Below, one piece after another: positions 7,428-13,995 of a DNA stretch of 45,345 nucleotides. The position numbers and the translations under genes are program-made. Positions within the stretch are counted from its first letter, which is position 1; each line of letters begins with the position of its first letter. The stretch covers positions 1-45,345 of IMG/VR virus record IMGVR_UViG_3300009506_000060; one strand, written 5' to 3'. Under the pieces are notes generated by a model. That model was not told where the DNA came from. It ran no database searches and worked only from the letters and a program-made list of their open reading frames with translations. This DNA is from a virus.

Positions 7428-7461
7428 AGGGGGTTCCCCTTCCTCCCAAGGGGATACCCCT
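7428..7461 (-). other. Stable hairpin in mRNA leader
   Basis: On the plus strand AGGGGGTTCCCCTT (7428-7441) can pair with AAGGGGATACCCCT (7448-7461) around a 6-nt loop. It lies between the stop at 7473 and the start at 7365. No U-run follows on the minus strand, so it is more likely an mRNA stability or processing element than a terminator. Confidence 0.55.
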
Positions 7462-7472
7462 ACCACCTATGT

Positions 7473-7667
7473 CTACTCTGTCGGGTACTTGTATACGTTA
7501 AGGCCGATATAGGCCGACGTACCCTCGATGGGTTTGTTGCCCTTGGTGCTGGCAATGGTGATGGTCTTGCCGCTGGCGCTGTTCCCAAACTCTTTGGACA
7601 AGTCCACCTCGATGGTGAGCTTGCTGCCCTTGACGGTGATATTTACGTTATTACCTACCTGTGTCAT
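7473..7667 (-). CDS. Small beta-rich phage protein
   Basis: The product is 64 aa. The ATG at 7667 follows AAGGAGGTATCAC. It is predicted to be nearly all beta (NITVKGSKLTIEVDL, GKTITIASTKGN, AYIGLNVYKY). This general pattern is common among small conserved phage proteins of unknown function. A dedicated intergenic region with an inverted repeat lies upstream. Confidence 0.75.
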   Translation of the reverse strand: MTQVGNNVNITVKGSKLTIEVDLSKEFGNSASGKTITIASTKGNKPIEGTSAYIGLNVYKYPTE

Positions 7668-7709
7668 GTGATACCTCCTTGTGGTTTGTTGGTGTGTGGT
7701 CCGTGTTGC

Positions 7710-7757
7710 GGGATTTCCCAGGCTCCAGTTTAGCAGCCGGGAAATCCCTTGTCAAGT
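7710..7757 (-). promoter_or_regulatory. Inverted repeat and possible leftward promoter
   Basis: GGGATTTCCC (7710-7719) is the exact reverse complement of GGGAAATCCC (7741-7750), 21 bases apart. Reading leftward, TTGACA (7757-7752) is followed after 19 bases by TAAACT (7732-7727), a plausible but long-spaced promoter lying inside the repeat. The inverted repeat could therefore be an operator or a hairpin separating the genes at 7763 and 7667. Confidence 0.45.
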
Positions 7758-7762
7758 ACTCG

Positions 7763-7975
7763 CTAGATCAGGATCAGGTCCGGGTCTATCCTCGGTGTCC
7801 GGAGGAACTCCCATGCGGGCTGTTTGCCCCGCTCCAAGATGACTTTTGCTGCACATCTGCCGGGATGAACCAGCATCCGTTCGGTCAACCTCTTGCTGTG
7901 CCATGTTAGTCGCGCTGCCGGGTCCGGCTGTCCGCATGCGGCGCAGCGGCCCGGTATTGGTTTGTGCTCTGCCAT
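7763..7975 (-). CDS. Small zinc-ribbon-like protein
   Basis: The product is 70 aa. The ATG at 7975 follows AGGGAGGCAAT. A CxxC pair (RCAACGQ, about residues 10-15) and a later HPGRCAAK could form a zinc site (C-C-H-C). It overlaps the upstream gene by 70 bases. Function is unknown. Confidence 0.6.
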   Translation of the reverse strand: MAEHKPIPGRCAACGQPDPAARLTWHSKRLTERMLVHPGRCAAKVILERGKQPAWEFLRTPRIDPDLILI

Positions 7976-8109
7976 ATTGCCTCCCTATTGTCCTGCCGGA
8001 TAAAACCCTGCCCCCGGCACCCGGTGTTGTATTTGCCCGTCCATGGTGATTGCTGGCAGTAAGCGCACCACTCAGGCACCATTCCGTGCTTACATCGTCT
8101 ATCCATCAT
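7906..8109 (-). CDS. Small zinc-binding-type protein
   Basis: The product is 67 aa. The ATG at 8109 or the one 3 bases later follows GGAGGATA. The motif CKHGMVPEWCAYC (residues 6-18) is of the C-x-H...C-x-x-C kind seen in many small phage proteins. The C-terminal 23 residues overlap the next gene out of frame. Function is unknown. Confidence 0.6.
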   Translation of the reverse strand: MMDRRCKHGMVPEWCAYCQQSPWTGKYNTGCRGQGFIRQDNREAIWQSTNQYRAAAPHADSRTRQRD

Positions 8110-8365
8110 TATCCTCCCTACAATCCAATATGAAGTCGAACGCGCATAGAGTGCAGTACGCAGATCCTAATTCCTCTCGGATTTCCTCCCTACGATAGCT
8201 GTGAATTCCATCCACAAACGTATTGGAGACAGTGTTCACCTCTTCATCGGGAAGGGAATAGTTGATAGCCGACCCGGCCATAACATCTGCGAGTCTACCC
8301 TTGACTTCCGCCAATTCGTTCTCCAATTCGACGACATACTCTCTTAGAGCTGTAGATAGCAACAT
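8099..8365 (-). CDS. Hypothetical small protein
   Basis: The product is 88 aa. The ATG at 8365 follows GAGGAGGTGAACACAC. It has an N-terminal coiled-coil-like helix (REYVVELENELAEVKGRLADVM) and a CTLC pair near the C-terminus. It overlaps the downstream start by 11 bases. No function is recognised. Confidence 0.65.
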   Translation of the reverse strand: MLLSTALREYVVELENELAEVKGRLADVMAGSAINYSLPDEEVNTVSNTFVDGIHSYRREEIREELGSAYCTLCAFDFILDCREDNDG

Positions 8366-8404
8366 GTGTGTTCACCTCCTCTCCGGTCCAGTAGGACTCA
8401 CGGA

Positions 8405-8432
8405 GGGCACCCGGCCCTCACACCCGGTGCCC
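8405..8432 (-). other. Hairpin between small genes
   Basis: GGGCACC (8405-8411) pairs with GGTGCCC (8426-8432), loop 14 nt, in the 77-base gap between the genes ending at 8443 and starting at 8365. No U-run follows. Confidence 0.45.
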
Positions 8433-8442
8433 CCGATGCGCG

Positions 8443-8643
8443 CTACTGTGCCCGCTCTCTGCCCCAGTACTTGTCCATCTTGCGCCTGCACATTTGGCAC
8501 GTCACCCGGTCCACGTCCTCCGTCCCCTTTGCCTTGCTCCGAATCGGCTGTCCGCAGATGCCGAAGCTATAGGTGACGGATTTCCCCAGCCTGTGGGAGT
8601 ACCCATCGTACTCCCTACCTACCATGTGTACTCGCTTTGCCAT
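8443..8643 (-). CDS. Small zinc-ribbon-like protein
   Basis: The product is 66 aa. The ATG at 8643 follows GGAGGTGGACC. The cysteines ICGQP and VTCQMCRRK are spaced as in small phage zinc-ribbon proteins. The same CG...(T)CxxC layout recurs in the gene at 9320-9628. Function is unknown. Confidence 0.65.
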   Translation of the reverse strand: MAKRVHMVGREYDGYSHRLGKSVTYSFGICGQPIRSKAKGTEDVDRVTCQMCRRKMDKYWGRERAQ

Positions 8644-8654
8644 TGGTCCACCTC

Positions 8655-8849
8655 CTATTCGTTGAGTGTGTATCCTCTGCCAGTGTACCATCCGATGATG
8701 TCGTCGATCTCCTCCATACAATCGGACGCGTTCTCCATTCCGGAGGAGAACATCTGCAATACGTCGCGGATTTCATTCTCCATACCTAGCCAGTCGATCT
8801 TAGTGGGGGTATTGCCCCTCGATGTTTCCCTCACTTCCTCGCTTATCAT
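8655..8849 (-). CDS. Hypothetical small acidic protein
   Basis: The product is 64 aa. The ATG at 8849 follows GGGGAGGACAAGACC. A longer frame to 8903 is GC-rich junk without a site. The protein is acidic and helical (MENEIRDVLQMFSSGMENA). No domain is recognised. Confidence 0.65.
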   Translation of the reverse strand: MISEEVRETSRGNTPTKIDWLGMENEIRDVLQMFSSGMENASDCMEEIDDIIGWYTGRGYTLNE

Positions 8850-8884
8850 TGGTCTTGTCCTCCCCGCGCGTGCGCGAAGTAAAA

Positions 8885-8913
8885 AGGAAAGGGCAGGGGG
8901 CATCGCTGCCCCC
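8885..8913 (-). terminator. Possible leftward terminator or attenuator
   Basis: Reading leftward, GGGGGCA (8913-8907) pairs with TGCCCCC (8902-8896) around a 4-nt loop. A pyrimidine-rich stretch with TTTTT at 8885-8881 follows. It lies just after the stop at 8926. The U-run is about 10 bases from the stem, so termination may be partial. Confidence 0.45.
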
Positions 8914-8925
8914 GTCCCCTCGGCA

Positions 8926-9213
8926 TCACCCCCCCAGCTTGGCGGTCAGGTCTTGCCAACTCATCCCGTCCATGATTCCTGCGACTTCATCCTCAAAGCC
9001 CATCTCGGCCAGAATCTGCAGGGCCGAACGTGCCTGGTCCAGAAGGACACCGACTCTGAGTTGATCCACCGAGGTGGCATCGAATGACAGGCTCGCTTCA
9101 ACCCACTCTGCCGGGTTGTTTGGGGGGGGCTCCCCTTCCTCGAACAGACGTCTGTTCTCGCGCACCATGGCGTCGAACTGCCTCTCGGTCATCGTGATTG
9201 TGAAGTGCTTCAC
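8926..9213 (-). CDS. Hypothetical protein
   Basis: The product is 95 aa. A GTG start at 9213 follows GGAGGTGAACGAGC. The N-terminus looks like beta-helix-helix (MKHFTITMTERQFDAMVREN), loosely like small DNA-binding proteins. The rest is acidic and helical. No function is recognised. Confidence 0.65.
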   Translation of the reverse strand: MKHFTITMTERQFDAMVRENRRLFEEGEPPPNNPAEWVEASLSFDATSVDQLRVGVLLDQARSALQILAEMGFEDEVAGIMDGMSWQDLTAKLGG

Positions 9214-9244
9214 GCTCGTTCACCTCCTCTCTGGGCTGGTTGCC

Positions 9245-9300
9245 CCTGTCCTGCCCTCCCACATGGGAAGGGCACGACAGGAGGCCGGGGCTGCCCCCGG
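9245..9300 (-). other. Two stacked hairpins in mRNA leader
   Basis: CCTGTC-TGCCCT-CCC (9245-9260) pairs imperfectly with the arm ending at 9281 (AGGGCA, GACAGG). Next to it CCGGGG (9285-9290) pairs with the complementary run ending at 9300. Both lie between the genes ending at 9320 and starting at 9213. No U-run follows. Confidence 0.5.
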
Positions 9301-9319
9301 CTCCTGATGCCCGATCCGA

Positions 9320-9628
9320 TCAGACCAGCTTGTCCAGTTCGGCCATGGCCTTGTCCAGCGCCTTGATCAGGCTCGCGCTGCCTTCGATGTCCTTGGCGAT
9401 CCGTGCGGCCTTGGCGATGGCCTTTCCGGTCCACGCCTTCCGATCCTCCGCCAGCTTGGCGTTGACCTCGGTCTTGCGTGTGGCTGCCCTGGCTTCGCCG
9501 TCCAGCACCCTCAAGCAGTTGATGCAGGTGATGGCTTCCTTTTCCCCTGTGATCTTCGTCTTTTTCCCACCGATTTTGGCTCCGCACAAAGCGGTTCCTT
9601 CGTCCGTCAGTCCGTGTGTTGGTCTCAT
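9320..9628 (-). CDS. Small zinc-ribbon protein, first gene of the leftward block
   Basis: The product is 102 aa. The ATG at 9628 follows AGGAGGCAAGACC. N-terminal residues RPTHGLTDEGTALCG then TCINCLRVL give the H...C...CxxC layout of small phage zinc-binding proteins. The C-terminal 60 residues are charged and helical (coiled-coil-like, ending KALDKAMAELDKLV). It is the first gene left of the large palindrome-rich region. Its promoter must lie in that region but was not identified. Confidence 0.65.
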   Translation of the reverse strand: MRPTHGLTDEGTALCGAKIGGKKTKITGEKEAITCINCLRVLDGEARAATRKTEVNAKLAEDRKAWTGKAIAKAARIAKDIEGSASLIKALDKAMAELDKLV

Positions 9629-9688
9629 GGTCTTGCCTCCTGTGTGGCCGGTCCGCCCGGCCTTGCGTGGGAGCGGGATGCCCCCACC

Positions 9689-10094
9689 CTTGGAATTGCA
9701 AGCCCCATGCCACACCGAACGCCCCCCGAACCCCAACGGGTTGTGTACCACAGTGTGGACACCACAACCGGTTGTGTATCACCCCGTGGCACCGGAACTC
9801 GGAGTTCTGCCCACCGGAACTCCCAGTTCCGATACCACAGCGTGGCATCTCCCCGCAAGCCCGCGTCCGTCGCGGCCTCGCGAGCACCCCCGGCCCGATC
9901 CCACAGCGTGGCACTCCGGACCGGAACTCCCAGTTCCGATGCTACCCCGTGGCATGCGGCCCGGCCCGGACACCCACGGCGTGGTAGCTCGCCGCCTGGC
10001 ACGCCCCTTGCTATTGCAAATCCCATGCCATAGGCGTCCACCGGGAGGAAACGCAACTGGCACATCTCTTGCAAATTGCAAGGCCCGTGCCACA
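9689..10094. repeat. Second repeat family: CTTGnnATTGCAAG followed by CCCATGCCACA
   Basis: Three copies lie at 9689-9714, 10007-10032 and 10068-10094. Each has a palindromic half (perfect in the third, CTTGCAAATTGCAAG) followed by a CCC(A/G)TGCCA(C/T)A box in the same orientation. They are interleaved with the TACCAC array. Confidence 0.75.
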
Positions 10095-10335
10095 TTTGGC
10101 CCCCGGCCCGCGTCCGTCCCGATCCCACGACGTGGCGTGCTACTGAGTGGTGTTACCACAGCGTGGCCCTGCTACCGCGTGGGATGCATGGGAGGACGGA
10201 GGGGAAAACCACGTCGTGGTACCCTAGCCCGATCCCCAACCCACCCCCGGAGTGGTATACCCACAGGGTAGCAGTCCTACACCGTAGTATACCACTGGGT
10301 GGATACCACAGGGTGGGTCCCACTGGGTGGTAGGG
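9745..10335. repeat. Array of about 15 palindromes, TACCAC-nnn-GTGGTA type
   Basis: Clear copies centre at 9748-9758 (CCACAGTGTGG), 9831-9849 (GATACCACAGCGTGGCATC), 9897-9913, 9941-9955, 9973-9988, 10121-10135, 10152-10168, 10171-10187, 10209-10219 (CCACGTCGTGG), 10258-10270 (TACCCACAGGGTA), 10277-10287, 10288-10306, 10302-10320 and 10318-10335. Weaker copies are near 9777 and 10245. Arms are conserved and the three central bases vary, as expected for a dimeric protein's binding site. Spacing is irregular on the left, and the last four copies are nearly end to end. Confidence 0.85.
9795..9937. repeat. Third repeat family: GGAACTnnnAGTTCC
   Basis: Three palindromes are seen: GAACTCGGAGTTC (9795-9807) and two identical copies of GGAACTCCCAGTTCC (9816-9830, 9923-9937). 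The latter two are each next to a TACCAC-type palindrome. CACAACCGGTTGTG (9763-9776) is a further perfect palindrome nearby. Confidence 0.75.
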
Positions 10336-10437
10336 AAGGGATTGTGGCGCGTCTGGGTCCCATACCATAGTACTAGTATATGTGATTCTTGCGTCAGGGG
10401 ACCCACATAGGGTTATGCCTTCTCGGCGCGGGAGGAA

Positions 10438-10465
10438 CCCCCCTCCCCCCACACCCCCCACCCCC
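10438..10465 (-). other. G-quadruplex motif (minus strand)
   Basis: The plus strand reads C6-T-C6-ACA-C6-A-C5, so the minus strand has four runs of five or six G separated by one to three bases. This is a very strong quadruplex-forming pattern. It abuts the AT-rich tract to its right. Confidence 0.75.
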
Positions 10466-10547
10466 TTTTAACATATATCATGTACCTTTTACTTTTTACT
10501 TTTTAAAATGTACAATGTACTATGTAGGGGGACGAGCGGGAGGGGTC

Positions 10548-10577
10548 TTGACACGCCGCTATGGCCGGGTGTATACT
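10548..10577 (+). promoter_or_regulatory. Strong sigma70-type promoter of the late operon
   Basis: A consensus TTGACA (10548-10553) and TATACT (10572-10577) are separated by 18 bases, with a TG-type extension just before the -10 (GTGTATACT). The start would be near 10584, about 100 bases before the first late gene at 10687. Confidence 0.8.
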
Positions 10578-10686
10578 GTCGCAAAAGGGGGAGATAGGGG
10601 GAACCTCCACTCTTACGGGTATCCGGCCCGGTCCGGCCAAATTACCCTCTCCCCCTAATTTTAACCAAGCATAGGAGATAGAAACC

Positions 10687-10851
10687 ATGAAGTACTTTTT
10701 ACGAGCATTACAGATAATGGGTACGGTAAGTGAGTGGTCCGTACAGGCCCTTGAGGACCGCAAAGTTACATTGGCCGAGGCTGTCGATCTGGCCCAGAGG
10801 ATCTGCAAAATCCTTGGGGTAGAGGCAGAATTAGACGTACCGATGGAGTAG
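10687..10851 (+). CDS. Small conserved-type protein, first late gene
   Basis: The product is 54 aa. The ATG follows AGGAGATAGAAACC. It reads MKYFLRALQIMGTVSEW, then a helical part with TLAEAVDLAQRICKILGVEA, and is acidic at the end. It looks like a short two-helix protein. The function is unknown. It lies 4 bases before the next gene and opens the late operon. Confidence 0.7.
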   Translation: MKYFLRALQIMGTVSEWSVQALEDRKVTLAEAVDLAQRICKILGVEAELDVPME

Positions 10852-10855
10852 TAAT

Positions 10856-12841
10856 ATGCGCAAATTGCTTGGGGTAATAATTGTACTATTAGTAATACTG
10901 GGAGCAGAACACTCCTGGGCTACCCGATATGTGTACCGAGATATACTGCAGGATACCAAGGGAAATGCAGTAGCAGGAGCTACGGTCACGGTATACCTGG
11001 CCGGGACCACCACGAGGGCAACCATCTATTCTGCTGTCAGCGGGGGGTCCTCCGTCTCTGGATCTGTACTTACCACTGGATCCGACGGCCTAATCGAGTT
11101 CTTTGTGGACGACGGGGACTATGGGTATGACCAGCGTTTTAAGTACTCCGCGTACAAAGTGGGGTATGGGTCCAAATCTGCCGATTACCTATCCATTCTC
11201 CCGGCCTGGGATCCCCTCCGACTCACCTCGGACGAATGGGACCAGTTGGAGAATATCAACTCCAATGCCATATCCGAGACTCAATGGGGGTACTTGGGTT
11301 CCCTAGACCAAGCCCTAAGCCAGTCCTCATCCCCGACATTTGACCAGGTACAAACCAGCAACATCCACATCGTAGACTCCAACACGTACAACCAAGGGGA
11401 CTCCAGCAAGTACGGGACTATTGCGTACTGGTTGGCCGAGGGGTCCTCCGGGGACACCGTGGTGGTAATGCCTGGGACGTACTATGGGGACAATATACAG
11501 TTGCCCTCAAACTCCCGCGTGGTCGGGGTGGGACTCCCGCACATAATACTCACCGCATCCTCCGAACATCATCTATTCTCCAACTCCGATTCGGTATCCG
11601 GCAACACCAATATACAACTGGCGGGCCTGGAGTTGGATGGTAATGATGCCAATCAGTCTGGTGCCAACTACACTTCGGCCATCTATTTTTTCAATGTCGA
11701 TGGGTTTTCCATAAAGGACTGTGTTGTCCATGACGTGTACCAGTACTCCACCGAGGTGGGTGCGATACACCTGGAGGATGCCACTAATGGGGAAGTACAG
11801 AGGAATAAGATATATAACTTTAACCATGAGGGTCTGTACGTCCGAGGGGGATCCGGAAACTTAATAGAGCGCAACTACTATCCGGCTGCCACCAGCTCTG
11901 CCAACTCCCCTATCGCTTTTGGAAACAACCAGGCCGATACGGCCTCCGCATCCTCTATGACGGTGCGTGGGAACATCATCGACCAAAGCCTTTTCTGGGC
12001 CTCGGGTATAAGTTTCAACGCTGTGGATAGCATAGCGGAGGGCAATTTTATATTTGGGGTGAGTGTGGCCAATTTGCGCCCGGGCATACAGGTTGGTCAT
12101 GCCTCCGTTGCTGCGGCGAATAATAAGGTTATCAACAATACCTTTTATAATTGCCCAATATGCGTGCAAGTGAGTTACGGTCTTAACACCCTGCTGGACG
12201 GCAACCACTGCTTCGATACTGGTATGGGGTTTAGGGTAAAGGGTACGGCTAGTAATCGTACAGTACTTACCCGAAACATAGTTATAAACTCGGATGCTAT
12301 GGATCCCCCGGTCAACGGATACGGGTTCAGAGTGGACGGTGATGACACGGACAATCTGATTAAGGGTGTCATCATGACCGACAACCTAGTATCGGATACG
12401 GAGGGTCCCGGTGTCTACCTGTTATACGTTAGCAACATGACTGCCAACGAGAACACCCTACGCAATACAGGGGCACCCACAAGTGGGGTAGCCGCAGTCT
12501 TGGCTGAGTTTAGTAATAGTAATTTTAGCCATAATAACATCTTCGACTCGCGCGGGGCAAGTGTAACTGGGGCCGGTATCCAGGTGGACTCCGATGGTGT
12601 GAGCTCCCAATTATTGGATAATGTGATCAGTGGGCCGACCGTAAAGTATACCGGCACCATCGGGAGTGGAACGAAGATATATGAGAGTGGGGTCAAGGAG
12701 AATGCTGGGAGTCCGGTCGGGGCGGTTACCCCAGAGTTCCTATACCAGATACTTAGTAACACATCGGCCACCCCATACGATGTGTACATAGCGTTGGGCA
12801 TGGCCAATACCGATTGGGTTTTAATTACCTACAACCCGTAG
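10856..12841 (+). CDS. Tail-spike-like right-handed beta-helix protein with signal peptide
   Basis: The product is 661 aa. Residues 1-22 form a Sec signal peptide: charged start, hydrophobic core (LLGVIIVLLVILGA), and a SWA/T cleavage site. Next comes a domain seen at the front of phage tail fibres (RYVYRDILQDTKGNAVAGA...VYLAGTTT). From about residue 170 there is a long right-handed parallel beta-helix with repeated N-x-I/V turns (FSIKDCVVHDV, GLYVRGGSGNLIERN). Such helices bind or cleave polysaccharide in tail spikes. The four cysteines fit export. It lies upstream of the terminase genes, an unusual place for a spike. Catalytic residues cannot be named. Confidence 0.8.
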   Translation: MRKLLGVIIVLLVILGAEHSWATRYVYRDILQDTKGNAVAGATVTVYLAGTTTRATIYSAVSGGSSVSGSVLTTGSDGLIEFFVDDGDYGYDQRFKYSAYKVGYGSKSADYLSILPAWDPLRLTSDEWDQLENINSNAISETQWGYLGSLDQALSQSSSPTFDQVQTSNIHIVDSNTYNQGDSSKYGTIAYWLAEGSSGDTVVVMPGTYYGDNIQLPSNSRVVGVGLPHIILTASSEHHLFSNSDSVSGNTNIQLAGLELDGNDANQSGANYTSAIYFFNVDGFSIKDCVVHDVYQYSTEVGAIHLEDATNGEVQRNKIYNFNHEGLYVRGGSGNLIERNYYPAATSSANSPIAFGNNQADTASASSMTVRGNIIDQSLFWASGISFNAVDSIAEGNFIFGVSVANLRPGIQVGHASVAAANNKVINNTFYNCPICVQVSYGLNTLLDGNHCFDTGMGFRVKGTASNRTVLTRNIVINSDAMDPPVNGYGFRVDGDDTDNLIKGVIMTDNLVSDTEGPGVYLLYVSNMTANENTLRNTGAPTSGVAAVLAEFSNSNFSHNNIFDSRGASVTGAGIQVDSDGVSSQLLDNVISGPTVKYTGTIGSGTKIYESGVKENAGSPVGAVTPEFLYQILSNTSATPYDVYIALGMANTDWVLITYNP

Positions 12842-12849
12842 GAAGTAAA

Positions 12850-13254
12850 ATGTCTGAACTGAAGATGACAAAGGATATGAAGGAGGCTGTAATCTCCACC
12901 CTTACGGAGATACCCAACATTACTGCAGTGTGTAAACTCCTCGGTGTGTCCAAGTCCACTGTGGATGAACATCGGGGCAAGGATAAGGCCTTTGACGCCC
13001 TGGTACGCGATGCAATTGAGGAAGGGTACGACATGCTGGAGTACGAGGCGTGGCGTAGGGCAAAGGAGGGGGTATCGGAGCCTCTACTGTACCAGGGTGA
13101 GGTGGTAGGTCACGTTCAGAAGTACTCCGACACCTTGCTCAAATTCCTCCTTAAGGGACGACGCCGCAAAGTCTTTGGGGATAGCCAGTTCATTGGGGCA
13201 GATGATACTGGCAAGGTAACCCTTACATTTAATATCGGGGGTAAGGATGATTAG
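12850..13254 (+). CDS. terS: Terminase small subunit
   Basis: The product is 134 aa. The ATG at 12850 follows AGGAAGTAAA. The N-terminal HTH (ITAVCKLLGVSKSTVDEHRG, about residues 25-45) recognises DNA. The segment YSDTLLKFLLKGRRRKVFGD near residue 100 is the common C-terminal signature of phage small terminases. TerS binds the packaging site and delivers DNA to TerL. It overlaps the next gene by 8 bases. Confidence 0.88.
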   Translation: MSELKMTKDMKEAVISTLTEIPNITAVCKLLGVSKSTVDEHRGKDKAFDALVRDAIEEGYDMLEYEAWRRAKEGVSEPLLYQGEVVGHVQKYSDTLLKFLLKGRRRKVFGDSQFIGADDTGKVTLTFNIGGKDD

Positions 13255-13819
13255 GACGATTACTATAGTCAGTGGGGTACCCCGGTCCGGCACCAGCCTG
13301 ATGATGCGGATACTATTTGAGGCTGGGTTGCGGGTTGAGTCCGATGAGGGCTGGTCCTTTGAATTAGCCACAGCGGGTACCCTGACCGATGACCCCCGCA
13401 GTAAGGACTGGGTGTACGCCCTACCCGACCGGACCATCATCAAAGTCCTCTACCCTCCCATACTCCATATGCCTTCCGAGCTGGCCTATAATATAATCTG
13501 GATGAGTCGGGACCCCCGCGAGTGTGCCAAATCCCTGCGCAAGCTTGGGGGTAGGCCTCGCAGCTACATTCATAAGGCGACAAAGAATATAGAGGTCATC
13601 AACCGTACCGTCCCCAACCAACTCCGCAAGGGGGTTAAGTCTCTGGTGGAGGTGGATTTCGGAGAGCTACTGTCCGATCCCATGGCTGCTGTGGCTCCGA
13701 TTGGGGCCATGCTGGGTGTATGGATACGCCCCCGCTGTGTGGCCCGCCGCTCCGCCAAATCCTCCGACCTACCCTTAGGCACTCTGGAGACGACCTCAAC
13801 CAGGGAGTTGGCCCGATGA
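13247..13819 (+). CDS. Sulfotransferase-like P-loop protein
   Basis: The product is 190 aa. SGVPRSGTSLMMRIL (residues 9-23) matches the PAPS-binding loop of sulfotransferases. IIWMSRDPRECAKSL (about 83-97) matches the second phosphate-binding element with Arg and Ser. It is shorter than usual family members (250 aa or more), and the C-terminal 35 residues look poorly conserved. It sits between the terminase subunits with 4- to 8-base overlaps, so it is made with the packaging genes. It may sulfate a host or phage molecule, or be a degenerate kinase-like P-loop enzyme. Confidence 0.65.
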   Translation: MIRTITIVSGVPRSGTSLMMRILFEAGLRVESDEGWSFELATAGTLTDDPRSKDWVYALPDRTIIKVLYPPILHMPSELAYNIIWMSRDPRECAKSLRKLGGRPRSYIHKATKNIEVINRTVPNQLRKGVKSLVEVDFGELLSDPMAAVAPIGAMLGVWIRPRCVARRSAKSSDLPLGTLETTSTRELAR

Positions 13820-13995
13820 GATTTATAGCAATAGACATACGGCCGGATACTACGGAGGGGGAGGTCAATTCCCGTCTAGATGGAGTGGAACTACTGTTCT
13901 GGTTTGTATTGGAGATAACCCCCCAGCACAAAAGGATATGGGCTGTTGTAAGGGACTACCAAACCCCAAAGATGGGTGGGTGTACAGTACAATGA
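13816..13995 (+). CDS. Small hypothetical protein between terminase genes
   Basis: The product is 59 aa. Its ATG overlaps the stop of the sulfotransferase-like gene (ATGA), and its stop overlaps the TerL start the same way, so it is embedded in a translationally coupled chain. The sequence looks like a small alpha/beta protein (MRFIAIDIRPDT, ELLFWFVLEI, RIWAVVRDYQ). Function is unknown. Confidence 0.6.
   Translation: MRFIAIDIRPDTTEGEVNSRLDGVELLFWFVLEITPQHKRIWAVVRDYQTPKMGGCTVQ

Larger units (their letters stand above)
9629..10686. promoter_or_regulatory. Palindrome-rich non-coding control region or origin candidate
   Basis: About 1.06 kb separates the divergent leftward block and the late operon. 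Long GC-driven open frames cross it, but none has a Shine-Dalgarno site or protein-like composition. From left to right it holds three interleaved families of short palindromes (9689-10335), a palindrome around TAGTACTA (10368-10375), a C-rich tract (10438-10465), an AT-rich segment with repeated CTTTTA/CTTTTT motifs (10466-10524) and a strong rightward promoter (10548-10577). Iterated sites, a G-quadruplex motif and an adjacent AT-rich tract at the point where transcription diverges are typical ingredients of replication origins or partition/control loci. Confidence 0.8.

Noticed and set aside
9240-10271. Long open frame (343 codons) on the plus strand, with others on both strands in the same region
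   Set aside because: No ribosome site, extreme Pro/Arg/Thr composition and direct overlap with the palindrome arrays. The openness follows from high GC content, not coding.
9745-10335. CRISPR array
   Set aside because: Repeats are short imperfect palindromes with irregular spacing, some end to end. There are no uniform spacers and no cas genes.
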